A DNA stretch of 64,000 bases from CAYJPV01 sp964372095 (GTDB lineage Bacteria > Acidobacteriota > Vicinamibacteria > Vicinamibacterales > JAKQTR01): contig CAYJPV010000021.1 of assembly GCA_964372095.1 (NCBI GenBank), positions 33,971 to 97,970 on the forward strand. Reading direction: 5' to 3'. Both the position numbers and the translations under genes were made by a program. The stretch's first letter is position 1, and the number at the start of each line of letters is the position of its first letter. The notes under the pieces are model-generated. The model was not told the DNA's origin and searched no databases. It worked only from the letters and a program-made list of their open reading frames with translations. Shown here in pieces: positions 17,156 through 25,112 of the stretch.

Positions 17156-17773
17156 TCAGCGCCCAGGTGACGTCTTGGCGATGATGACCTCGACCCGCCG
17201 GTTCTTCTGGCGACCGTCCGGATCGTCCGATCCGTCCGGTTTCGAGTTTGGCGCGACTGGCTGCCTGGCCCCGAGACCCGTTGTCTCGAACGCCATCGAC
17301 CCCAGCCCTCCCTTCGTGACAAACCACGTCTTGACGGCCGAGGCCCGTCGTTCCGAGAGGCGCTGGTTGTAGTTGTCCGACCCCTTCGCGTCGGTGTGTC
17401 CTTCGATCTTCACCGTGCCCGACGCCCGCTCCTTGACGAACGTGGCGGCCTGCGTCAGCACGCGTGCCGCGTCGGGCTTGATGTCGGCCTTGTCGAAGTC
17501 GAAGAGCACGTCGGCAGCCAGTTCGAGGCGGATCTCCAGGTCGGTCTCTTTGACGCGCAGGTCTTCGACGCGGCCTGCGAGATCCTCGACGACGAAGCGC
17601 AGATCACGAACGACCCGCGTCGCGTTGGGCGGGATGGTGTCTGGCGGATCCTGCGCCGCAGCGCTGCCGGGGAGGGCGGCGAACGCCGTCAGCGCGACGA
17701 AACCGATCGACACAGCGCGCGCAGCCACGGCGCGCCGCGCGCGCCGTGCGGCCGGATGCAGGTACGGGGTCAC
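17156..17773 (-). CDS. OmpA-family peptidoglycan-associated protein
   Basis: 205 residues: a basic N-terminus, a signal peptide (FVALTAFAALPGSAAAQ), a short coiled-coil stretch, then an OmpA C-terminal domain. VLFDFDKADIKPDA, IEGHTDAKGSDNYNQRLSERRA and KNRRVEVII contain the Asp/Arg residues that bind meso-diaminopimelate of peptidoglycan. It probably anchors an envelope layer to the wall. It starts 9 bases after the stop of the 18406 lipoprotein gene, so the two form an operon. It converges with the deiodinase-like gene across 17 bases. Confidence 0.92.
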   Translation of the reverse strand: MTPYLHPAARRARRAVAARAVSIGFVALTAFAALPGSAAAQDPPDTIPPNATRVVRDLRFVVEDLAGRVEDLRVKETDLEIRLELAADVLFDFDKADIKPDAARVLTQAATFVKERASGTVKIEGHTDAKGSDNYNQRLSERRASAVKTWFVTKGGLGSMAFETTGLGARQPVAPNSKPDGSDDPDGRQKNRRVEVIIAKTSPGR

Positions 17774-17782
17774 GCGCGCCTC

Positions 17783-18406
17783 CTACTTCACGACCGGCAC
17801 GTCCTCGAACGGCGGGACGCCGGCGATGGTGACCGTCAGTTTCTCGACCTCGGGCGGCGGCGCCGGGAACTTCGCCCATGCGCTCAGTGTCTGGCCGGGT
17901 TCCAGCGTCACGCCCTGCCAGTCACCGTGTTTGCTCGCGAGGGGCACCCGTTCTGCGTCGGTGATGACCAGATACTTCTTCCTGTTGACGGGATCGACGA
18001 GGAACGAATCTCCCGTCAGGCGGTACGGGTCGTACCAGCTCGAGCCAGCCTTGGTGAGCCTGGCCTCGGCGCCGGTGGTGTTCCGGTACCGCCAGCGCAT
18101 GGTCAGCGAGTCGCCGGACGTCCGCTTGAGCTCGACGAGCGTGACTTCAACGCCGGTTTCGTGTTCCTGCACGAGGGCGCTGGCCGCCGCGGGGTCGGCA
18201 GGCGGCGTGGCGGCGGGCACGGTGACTGCGGGCGCCGCCGCGGGGGGCGTTGCCGCCGGGGCGCCAGCGGGCTGTGGCTGAGTCTGGGCCGCCGGTGCGG
18301 CGGTGTCGGTCGACGGCGCGCCGCCGCCGCACGCGGCCACGACGAGCATCCCGACGACGAACGGAGCAACGACGCGGGCCGAAGCCCATGATGGAGTGAA
18401 ATTCAT
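17783..18406 (-). CDS. Lipoprotein of unknown function
   Basis: 207 residues. The leader ends in LVVAAC, a good lipobox, followed by a long Ala/Pro/Thr-rich linker (residues about 30-75) of the type that spans periplasm. The globular part (VEVTLVELKRTSGDSLTMRWRYRNTTG through VTIAGVPPFEDVPVV) looks like a beta-sandwich. It is cotranscribed with the OmpA-like protein and may work with it at the wall. ATG 18406 has TGAGGA upstream. A copy of the repeated promoter-like element lies just upstream, at 18421-18447. Confidence 0.82.
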   Translation of the reverse strand: MNFTPSWASARVVAPFVVGMLVVAACGGGAPSTDTAAPAAQTQPQPAGAPAATPPAAAPAVTVPAATPPADPAAASALVQEHETGVEVTLVELKRTSGDSLTMRWRYRNTTGAEARLTKAGSSWYDPYRLTGDSFLVDPVNRKKYLVITDAERVPLASKHGDWQGVTLEPGQTLSAWAKFPAPPPEVEKLTVTIAGVPPFEDVPVVK

Positions 18407-18420
18407 GCGGTGATCCTCAT

Positions 18421-18447
18421 TTACCCGCCGCATCATAACACCGTCGT
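18421..18447 (-). promoter_or_regulatory. Repeated promoter-like element, copy 1 (lipoprotein/OmpA operon)
   Basis: On the minus strand, CTGGACGACGGTG is followed by TTATGATGCGGC; TATGAT is a good -10 box. Related copies stand at 19933-19965, 27515-27538 and 35380-35403. Here the start codon lies further downstream with a ribosome-binding site, so the transcript would have a short leader. Confidence 0.6.
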
Positions 18448-18562
18448 CCAGGGCATGATCGGGGCCGGATAGAAGGCAGCTGGCAGCGGGCCGGCCGGCC
18501 TGCGCGCCTTGTGCCGTGGCGGGCGGCCGCGTAGGATGAACGCGGGGGTGGGACCCCCTTCC

Positions 18563-19207
18563 ATGCCGAAGCCAGTCACCGCATCCGAGCCGCGCCGGCG
18601 CGACCTGCTCGACCGCGTCGTCGACGCCATCCTGAACTTCCTGAGCCAGATTCCCGCCACGGGCGAAACCCGCAGTGTCGAGCCCGTCGATCGCGCCCGC
18701 TCCGTGGCCAGGGCGGCAGCGGTGAAGGCGGCCGTGACGTCGGGATCGCTGGCGCTGCCCGCCGGCCCGCTGGGCTGGTTCACGCTGCTGCCGGACCTGG
18801 TCACCATCTGGAAGATCCAGGCCCAGATGGTGGCCGACATCGCGGGCGCCTTCGGCAAGCAGGCGTACCTGACGCGGGAACAGATGCTCTACTGCCTGTT
18901 CCGCCACGCCGCCGCCCAGGTGGTGCGCGACCTGGTGACGCGCGTGGGAGGCCGGGTCCTGATCCGCCGCGCCTCCCTGAGTGCCCTCGAGGCCGTCGCC
19001 CGCAGGATCGGTGTGCGGATCACCCAGCGCACGCTCGGGAAGGGGGTGTCGCGGTGGGTGCCGGTCGTGGGCGCGCTGGGTATGGCCGGCTACGCCTACT
19101 ACGACACCGGGCAGGTGGCGAACACCGCGATCGATCTGTTCGGGCAGGAGATTGTGGTTGAGCCCGAGCATCCTGATGACGGCAGCGGGACCGAACCGCC
19201 CGCCTGA
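18563..19207 (+). CDS. EcsC-like / unknown helical protein
   Basis: About 214 residues. The core (residues about 55-190) is helical and partly hydrophobic: AGPLGWFTLLPDLVTIWKIQAQMVADIAGAFG followed by paired helices and GYAYYDTGQVANTAIDLFG. The pattern (a Pro-Gly turn, then an LPDL helix) resembles EcsC-family proteins, but I cannot confirm it. There is no signal peptide. Start at 18563 is a choice; ATG 18536 is possible. It diverges from the lipoprotein operon and ends 13 bases from the convergent M50-type protease gene. Confidence 0.6.
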   Translation: MPKPVTASEPRRRDLLDRVVDAILNFLSQIPATGETRSVEPVDRARSVARAAAVKAAVTSGSLALPAGPLGWFTLLPDLVTIWKIQAQMVADIAGAFGKQAYLTREQMLYCLFRHAAAQVVRDLVTRVGGRVLIRRASLSALEAVARRIGVRITQRTLGKGVSRWVPVVGALGMAGYAYYDTGQVANTAIDLFGQEIVVEPEHPDDGSGTEPPA

Positions 19208-19220
19208 CAGACAGCGCGAA

Positions 19221-19943
19221 TCAGCGTCCGGCGCCGACAGCCGCGCGCGGGCGCGTGACCCGGAGCGTCCAGGTCAGCATCCCCACGCTCAGGAGCATCC
19301 ACGTTCCGGCCCACAGCCACGACGGCAGCCAGAAGAGGCTCGCCATGGTGTCGGCGTCCGAATGTCCGACGCCCGCCATGAACAGGACCCGGATGTCGTA
19401 GACCGCGTTGAGCGCCACCTGGACGGCCAGCAGACCGAGGACGAACCGCGAGACGCTGCTGTTGCCCCGGGCCGCCAGGAACAGAAGGACCCCGGCCCAC
19501 GCCAGTACGACCATGACGCCGGCGACGTTCCTCACCCAGAAAACCAACGTCACCAGCATGGCGGCGGCGACGGCCCGGAGGATCGCGGGGGCCCACTGCG
19601 GCACACGGGCGGCAGCCATGAGGAGGCATCCCACCAGACTGGCCCCGAGATAGCCGGCGGAGGTCACGACGCCGCGAGCCAGTCGCCCGTCGGGGACCAG
19701 GCTGTGCGCGAGGCCGCTGCCGTCGAGGTGGATGGTGATGGATCGCACATGACCGCCGACGGCCAGCGCCGCCACGGCGTGGGCGCACTCGTGGATCCAG
19801 GTGGTGAACAGACCGAACGGCGCCAGGATCAGATCGCCCCAGGGTGTCAGGCTGACGGCGAGCGACAGCGCGGCCGCCGCCCAGAGCCAGGTCGTCAGAT
19901 CCCCGTACGTCGCCTCCCGGCCGAGCGGTGGGACCCGTGGCAT
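19221..19943 (-). CDS. M50B-like integral membrane metalloprotease
   Basis: About 240 residues with six to seven hydrophobic segments. The zinc motif HECAH (in TTWIHECAHAVAALAVGG) lies in an early membrane helix, and GYLGASLVGCLLM resembles the second conserved region of the M50B subfamily. It may cleave substrates in the membrane, or be a degenerate relative. The first 16 residues (MPRVPPLGREATYGDL) nearly match the start of the Uma2 protein at 35382, and the DNA upstream matches as well, so this gene appears to use a captured Uma2 promoter and start. The start at 19943 lies 7 bases after a TAAGAT -10 box, so translation is probably leaderless. Confidence 0.75.
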   Translation of the reverse strand: MPRVPPLGREATYGDLTTWLWAAAALSLAVSLTPWGDLILAPFGLFTTWIHECAHAVAALAVGGHVRSITIHLDGSGLAHSLVPDGRLARGVVTSAGYLGASLVGCLLMAAARVPQWAPAILRAVAAAMLVTLVFWVRNVAGVMVVLAWAGVLLFLAARGNSSVSRFVLGLLAVQVALNAVYDIRVLFMAGVGHSDADTMASLFWLPSWLWAGTWMLLSVGMLTWTLRVTRPRAAVGAGR

Positions 19944-19970
19944 CGGCCGCATCTTAGCACCGTCATCCAG
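19933..19970 (-). promoter_or_regulatory. Repeated promoter-like element, copy 2 (M50B-like gene)
   Basis: On the minus strand: CTGGATGACGGTGC, TAAGAT, GCGGCCG, then the start ATG. It matches the Uma2 upstream copy at 35380-35403 through the start codon and into the coding sequence. Confidence 0.6.
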
Positions 19971-19985
19971 AGCCACGGCTGCCGT

Positions 19986-20666
19986 TCAGGACCGGACGAA
20001 CGTGCCTTCGTAGATGACCGGTGGGCCGCCGCCCATCCTGACCTCGCCGGGTCTGGGCGCGTTGTACTCGGTGAGGGGCGCGGGGGTGTCCCGCACGAAG
20101 CCCGCGCGCGCCAGTTCGTCGATCAGCGCCGCTTCGTCGAGGAAACACTGCGGCTCGCCGTTCCACGAGGAGTACACGAACGTCTCGCCGTCGTCTGGCG
20201 TGGCGTGCGGCGGCAGCGTCCGGCGCGAGAACGTGAACAGGAACAGGCCCGCGCCCGGCCTGGCGACGCGGGCGGCTTCGGCGATCGCGGCGCGGAACTC
20301 CTGGTCCGATGCCGCAAGATTCCAGACGCCGTGCGCCACCACGAGGTCGAACACGCCGTCGGCGAAGGGCAGCGGCGCCATCGGCGCCATCACGAGATCG
20401 ACCGCAGCCGGAGCCGGCGCTGCCTGGATGCGTCGCTGGGCCGCCTCGATCATCGGCGCCGAGAGATCCGCCGCAACGACGCGGAAGCCGAGCGACGCCA
20501 GCGGCAGGGCGTTACGCGCCGCGCCGCAGCCGATATCGAGGCAGAGCGGCTGCCGAGACGAGGACCGGCAACGTGCCGCAAACGCGAGCAGCACGTCGTT
20601 CGGGCCGCCGGACGAAAATCCGGCGACCGTACGAAGCTCCGCCCATCGGGGACTGACGCGATTCAT
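19986..20666 (-). CDS. Class I SAM-dependent methyltransferase
   Basis: About 226 residues. LCLDIGCGAARNALPLASLG is motif I (SAM-binding glycine loop), VVAADLSAPMIEAA carries the acidic residue of motif II, and PFADGVFDLVVAHGVWNLAA is motif IV, as in the methyltransferase-11 family. The start at ATG 20666 begins MNRVSPRW; ATG 20687 is possible, and a longer frame to 20843 is Arg-rich and unlikely. It diverges from the CHAT gene. The substrate is unknown. Confidence 0.85.
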   Translation of the reverse strand: MNRVSPRWAELRTVAGFSSGGPNDVLLAFAARCRSSSRQPLCLDIGCGAARNALPLASLGFRVVAADLSAPMIEAAQRRIQAAPAPAAVDLVMAPMAPLPFADGVFDLVVAHGVWNLAASDQEFRAAIAEAARVARPGAGLFLFTFSRRTLPPHATPDDGETFVYSSWNGEPQCFLDEAALIDELARAGFVRDTPAPLTEYNAPRPGEVRMGGGPPVIYEGTFVRS

Positions 20667-20782
20667 TGGGATTGACCCACGCCCCATCTTACGTCGAGGC
20701 GCCCCGCGGCGTATCACCCGACGCCGTGTCACCCGACGCTGTTGCGTGCGAACCGGCCTTCGCGCATACTGCGCGGGCATAC

Positions 20783-23700
20783 ATGCACCGACGATGGGGA
20801 GCAGGATGCTCCGGTTGGGCCCGCGTAAGCACGTTCCGGGCAATTCTGGCCGCTGGCACCGTGGCCGCGGTCGTCGTCTGGCTGCCGGGCTGCGCGCGCG
20901 GGCCCTCCGCCGTCGAGTCGTCCGACCCGTTCGCGCAACTCATCAGCAGCGCCGGCGCGGCACGCCTCGTCGAAGCTCGTCTCAGCGGCGGCGTCGGCCA
21001 TGCGCCGTGGCGCGGGTCTGACGCTGTCGGGAAGGGAAACCGTCGCGAGGCCCCCGCGCAGATCCGCCTGGCCGCCGCGCGCCTCGACCAGCGGTGCACG
21101 GAGCAGCCGGACGCGGCCCGCCTGGCGCAGGCCGGCGTGGCGCGTCTGCTGCTGGGCCACGCCGACGGCGCTGTGTCGGCATTGGAGCAGGCGGCGGCCG
21201 ACGGTGCCGGCGCCGGTGTGCTGATCGATCTGTCGGCGGCGTACCTCACACGCGCGGGCGCCGGTACGTCAGGGGCGGACCTGGCCCGGGCCCTCGACGC
21301 CGGCCTTCGCGCGACGGAGCGCGACGGGGCGCGGCCCGAAGCCTGGGCCAACGTCGCCCTGGCCGCACAGCGGCTCCACCTGGTGGAGGCTGCCCGCGAT
21401 GCGTGGCAAACCGTGGCGCGCCTTGAACACTCGCCCGGCTGGCGCGACGAAGCCATGAAGGCCGGCCAGTCGCTGGCCGCCGCGCCACGCCACGACACGC
21501 GTGTAGCCGACCTCGCCCGCCTCCTCGACACATCCGCTGGCATCCCCGACTCGCGCCTCCACACCGATCCGGACATCGTCCGCGACGTGCTCGAGCGGAT
21601 TGTCCTCGTGCGGTGGGCCGAGGCTGTGAAGAGCGGCCAGGCCGTCGATGAACGGCGGTGGGCAGGCGTCGCGGCCAACCTGGGCGCGCGGCTGACCGCC
21701 GAGACCGGCGATCGCCAGCCTGCCGAGTCCGTCCGGCTGCTGGTGGCGGCCTGCCAGGCGCGCACGGCCGCCTGCCTGGAGACGGCGGAGGCGTATCGGT
21801 CGTACGTGGACGGGCGCGTGGCCTGGGAACACGAACGGACCACCGACGCGTACGCGGCGTTCGACGCAAGCGCCGCCACGTTGCGCCGCGGGGGCCATCC
21901 CGAAGCCGGGTGGGTGGCGGTGCACGAGACGCTCCGCGACTATTACGGGGGACGCTTCGACGCGGCGCGGGCGCGTATGGACCCGGTCCTGGCCGACGCG
22001 CGGCGCCGCGGGTACCTGGCCCTGGCCGGCCGCGTGGCGTGGATGATCGGGCTGCTGCACCTCGAAGCCGGCCGCTACGGCGACGCCCTGCAGCATTTTC
22101 AGGAGGCGCTGGCCTCCTTTGCGCCCTGTCGCGATCGCGAGAGCCTGGGCGCCGTACACAACCTGTTTTCCGACTACCACCGCCAGGTTGACGAGCCGTC
22201 GCGTGCCTGGGAACACCAGATGTTGTCCCTGGGCGCGTTGTCGGCGTCGCGCGCCTTCAAGTATTCGCCGTACATCAACATGGCGGCCACCGTGGCCACC
22301 AGCGAAGGCCTGCATCGCGCGGCCTTGCTGATGCGGACGCAGAGCGCCCGCGAGATGCGCCGCCTCGGGGCCACCGCCTCGCACGCCCAGGCGTTGGGCA
22401 TGGTGGCCCGAAGCCTGGTCGCCCTCGGCCGCCTCGATGAAGCCGGGCGGACGCTGGACGACGCCCGCGCCCTGCTGGCGGGCCACCACGATCGGGAGAT
22501 TGCCGCCCTCGTGCGCGGGACCCTCGACAACCAGACGGGACAGGCCTATGCCAGCGTCGATCCCGCGGTGGCGATCGATGCGTTGACGCGGGCGATCGGG
22601 TTCTATCGGGGCCGCGGCAGCGAGACCATCCTGCCCAGCCTGTTCCTCGCGCGCGGGCGGGCCCACGACGCGGCAGGCGCCGCCGATCGCGCGGAAGACG
22701 ACTGGCGGGCCGGCCTGGCGTACGCCATCGGACACCGCCGCCGCGGCGCGAGCGATGCGCAGCGGGTGGCGTTGCTGGCCGCGCGCTGGGGCCTCTACGC
22801 GGCGCTGGCCGATGTGCGGGCGCGCCGCCATCACGATCCGGCCGGCGCGTTCAATCTGCTGGAGCAGGGCCGCGCCATCAACACCGCCGAACGGGCCGGC
22901 CTGGCCGATACGCGCCGGCCGATCACGCTTGCCGGCGTGCCGGCCCGCCTGCCCGCCGATACGCTGCTCGTGGTGTTTGCCACCTTGCCGGCGCGCACCC
23001 TGGTCTGGGCCATTGATTCCCGCGGCTCCCGGCACTTCATCGTCGAACGGACCCTCACCCGGCTGGCCGGCGATGTCGAGGCGTTGCGCGAGGCTATTGT
23101 CGCGCGGCGCGAAGGCGACGCCACACACGCCGCCACCGCGTTGTTCGACGTGCTGCTGGGGCCGGCCCGGGAGCAGGTCGGCCGCGCGACGCATCTGGTG
23201 GTGGTGCCGGACGGGCCGCTGCATGATGTGCCGTTTGCCGCGTTGCGGGATTCGGCGGCCGGCGCATTCGTGATCGAGGGGCGAACGGTGATCGTGGCGC
23301 CGTCGGTCCGCTTCGCGCTGGAAGGCGGGGGACGGTCCGCACGCCGCGCGGGGCAAGGCGGCGTGGCGCTCGTCGTGGGGAACCCCGCGCGGCCCGGGGA
23401 TACGACCGGGCTGGCGGCGTTGCCCGGCAGCGCCCGTGAAGCCGCCGCGGTCAGCGCCGTGTATCCGCGGCACGTCCTGCTGACCGCCCAGGATGCCACA
23501 CGGTCGCGGTTCCTCGAGACGTTGCCCGGCGCGGCGGTAGTGCACTTCTCGGGCCACGCGCTCCCGAACCGGGGCCGGCCCGAACTGTCGCGGTTGCTGC
23601 TGGCCACCACGGCCGGCGACGCGCAGGGTGTGGTGTTCACCCGCGATCTCGATACGCTGCGTCTGCCCGCGACCAGGGTGGTGGTGCTGGCCGCCTGCGA

Positions 23701-23977
23701 AACCGCGCGCGGCGCGGTGGTGAGCGGCGAAGGCGTGCTGGGCCTCGTGCGCGGGTTCCTGGGCGCCGGGGCGCCGTCGGTCGTGGCCACGTTGTGGCGC
23801 ATAGACGATGAGCGGTCGCCGCGGCTGTTTCAGGCGTTCCACGCCGCGATGGCGAAGGGGCTGGCGCCGGCGGCCGCGTTGCGTGAGGCGCAGTTGCAGA
23901 TGTTGCGGGATCCCCTGGACAGAGCCCAGTTGGCGGACTGGGCGGCGCCGGTGGTGGTGGGGCGGAACGTGCGGTGA
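20783..23977 (+). CDS. Lipoprotein with TPR region and C-terminal CHAT (caspase-like) protease domain
   Basis: About 1064 residues. The leader ends in VVVWLPGC, a lipobox. Residues about 100-690 are Ala/Leu-rich helical repeats with TPR-like spacing. The CHAT domain spans about 740-1060: VVPDGPLHDVPFAAL, VVHFSGHALPNRG (His925) and VVLAACETARGAVVSGEGVLGL (Cys972) give the caspase-type His/Cys pair, followed by GAPSVVATLWRIDD. CHAT proteases are used in bacterial conflict and cell-death systems, but lipoprotein CHAT-TPR proteins are also common in Acidobacteria. No ribosome-binding site is seen at 20783. It is followed, 25 bases on, by an unknown gene and then a SIR2-domain gene. Confidence 0.88.
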   Translation: MHRRWGAGCSGWARVSTFRAILAAGTVAAVVVWLPGCARGPSAVESSDPFAQLISSAGAARLVEARLSGGVGHAPWRGSDAVGKGNRREAPAQIRLAAARLDQRCTEQPDAARLAQAGVARLLLGHADGAVSALEQAAADGAGAGVLIDLSAAYLTRAGAGTSGADLARALDAGLRATERDGARPEAWANVALAAQRLHLVEAARDAWQTVARLEHSPGWRDEAMKAGQSLAAAPRHDTRVADLARLLDTSAGIPDSRLHTDPDIVRDVLERIVLVRWAEAVKSGQAVDERRWAGVAANLGARLTAETGDRQPAESVRLLVAACQARTAACLETAEAYRSYVDGRVAWEHERTTDAYAAFDASAATLRRGGHPEAGWVAVHETLRDYYGGRFDAARARMDPVLADARRRGYLALAGRVAWMIGLLHLEAGRYGDALQHFQEALASFAPCRDRESLGAVHNLFSDYHRQVDEPSRAWEHQMLSLGALSASRAFKYSPYINMAATVATSEGLHRAALLMRTQSAREMRRLGATASHAQALGMVARSLVALGRLDEAGRTLDDARALLAGHHDREIAALVRGTLDNQTGQAYASVDPAVAIDALTRAIGFYRGRGSETILPSLFLARGRAHDAAGAADRAEDDWRAGLAYAIGHRRRGASDAQRVALLAARWGLYAALADVRARRHHDPAGAFNLLEQGRAINTAERAGLADTRRPITLAGVPARLPADTLLVVFATLPARTLVWAIDSRGSRHFIVERTLTRLAGDVEALREAIVARREGDATHAATALFDVLLGPAREQVGRATHLVVVPDGPLHDVPFAALRDSAAGAFVIEGRTVIVAPSVRFALEGGGRSARRAGQGGVALVVGNPARPGDTTGLAALPGSAREAAAVSAVYPRHVLLTAQDATRSRFLETLPGAAVVHFSGHALPNRGRPELSRLLLATTAGDAQGVVFTRDLDTLRLPATRVVVLAACETARGAVVSGEGVLGLVRGFLGAGAPSVVATLWRIDDERSPRLFQAFHAAMAKGLAPAAALREAQLQMLRDPLDRAQLADWAAPVVVGRNVR

Positions 23978-24002
23978 CACGTGAGTCGGACAGGAGGCCA
24001 AC

Positions 24003-24947
24003 ATGTTCGTGAAGGTGAGGGCAGTGGGGTATTTCGTGCACGTGATGCGCGGTGCTACGACGAAGCGGGTCAACGAGGCGCACACGTGCGCGGTGGACGT
24101 GCCCGGGTGGGAGCACCAGTACGGGTTGCTGATTCGCGGCAACCAGGCGCCGGGCGCCGAGAGCCGCATGGTGGACAGCGGGTTCAAGGGCTGGCAGCAG
24201 GTGGACCTGGAGGGGCTGTCGGCCAGGGCTCGCGGAGACGGCAGCCTGGACCTCGAGCTGAAACTCGATGGCAAGCCGCCCGCGCCGCTGACGTACGCCC
24301 GCGGCAAGATCATCAAGGGCAAGCCGGTCGACTGGTCGTGCCTGAACCTGCTGGCGGGCGGGCCCGACATCTTTGTGGGCACCACGCTCGATCGTGACAA
24401 CTGGAATACGAAAAGCGGCATTCAGGCCCGGTTCACCTACAGCCGGGGCTGCCTGTCCTCGGAGGTGCGGGCGAAACCCGATCCGATCGTGTGGGAGTGG
24501 AAAGGCCGGCGCCGCACGCTGCGTCAACCCGTGGCCTCGGCGCTCTGCTATACGTCGCCTGACGTGACGCCCTCTGCGGGCGGCACCACGCCTGCCCTGG
24601 TGGTGCGGTCCCGGGCAAACGGGAAGGTGCTGGCCCGCATTCCCCTGAAGGCGAAGACCGCCCGCGGCACCGTGGAGATCGAGTTCCGCTCGACGTACGT
24701 TCGGGACGGCTACGAACCCGACAAGGATCCCCGCGATGCGTACCTGCTGGTGCTGGCGCACGGCCACGCCACGCTGCGGTTCATGAAGGTCAATACGAAC
24801 CAGATCGTGTGGAGCGCGCGGCCGAAGAACCGAGGCGTCGTGAAGCATCCGAGTCCGAAGGGCGTGTTGTCGGGCCCGTCGATCCGGACGTCCACCGAGG
24901 TGGGCTGCAACCCGCCGACGGTGATGGATCCGCCGCCCAACCCGTAG
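24003..24947 (+). CDS. Unknown protein between CHAT and SIR2 genes
   Basis: 314 residues; start supported by AGGAGG 5 bases upstream. There is no signal peptide or membrane segment. The protein looks beta-rich, with several Cys (DWSCLNLL, SRGCLSSE, SALCYTS, VGCNPP) and a Pro-rich tail (PPTVMDPPPNP). I recognise no family. It follows the CHAT gene by 25 bases and is probably cotranscribed, so it may be a substrate, sensor or partner of the CHAT protease. Confidence 0.75.
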   Translation: MFVKVRAVGYFVHVMRGATTKRVNEAHTCAVDVPGWEHQYGLLIRGNQAPGAESRMVDSGFKGWQQVDLEGLSARARGDGSLDLELKLDGKPPAPLTYARGKIIKGKPVDWSCLNLLAGGPDIFVGTTLDRDNWNTKSGIQARFTYSRGCLSSEVRAKPDPIVWEWKGRRRTLRQPVASALCYTSPDVTPSAGGTTPALVVRSRANGKVLARIPLKAKTARGTVEIEFRSTYVRDGYEPDKDPRDAYLLVLAHGHATLRFMKVNTNQIVWSARPKNRGVVKHPSPKGVLSGPSIRTSTEVGCNPPTVMDPPPNP

Positions 24948-25112
24948 GGCGGCGCGGCAGAGTCCGGGCAGGTTCCACGTCGGTTGCACGGAGAATCCGG
25001 CGAGCCGCGATTTGCGCTTGCGGCGCGCCGTTTCCGGCGTCAACCTGTGCGTGGAACCGCGACGGGTTCCAGAACGACCCCTGGCGCAGAACGGCCCCCG
25101 GAACAGGAATCT

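Noticed and set aside
20700..20755. Short direct repeat (TCACCCGACGC) as a phage attachment site
   Set aside because: Only two partial units of about 15 bases, with no integrase or tRNA nearby.
21269..24421. Very long minus-strand open frame opposite the CHAT gene
   Set aside because: It is Arg/Gly/His/Pro-rich with no family motifs, as GC-rich antisense frames are. The plus strand has a coherent TPR-CHAT protein there.
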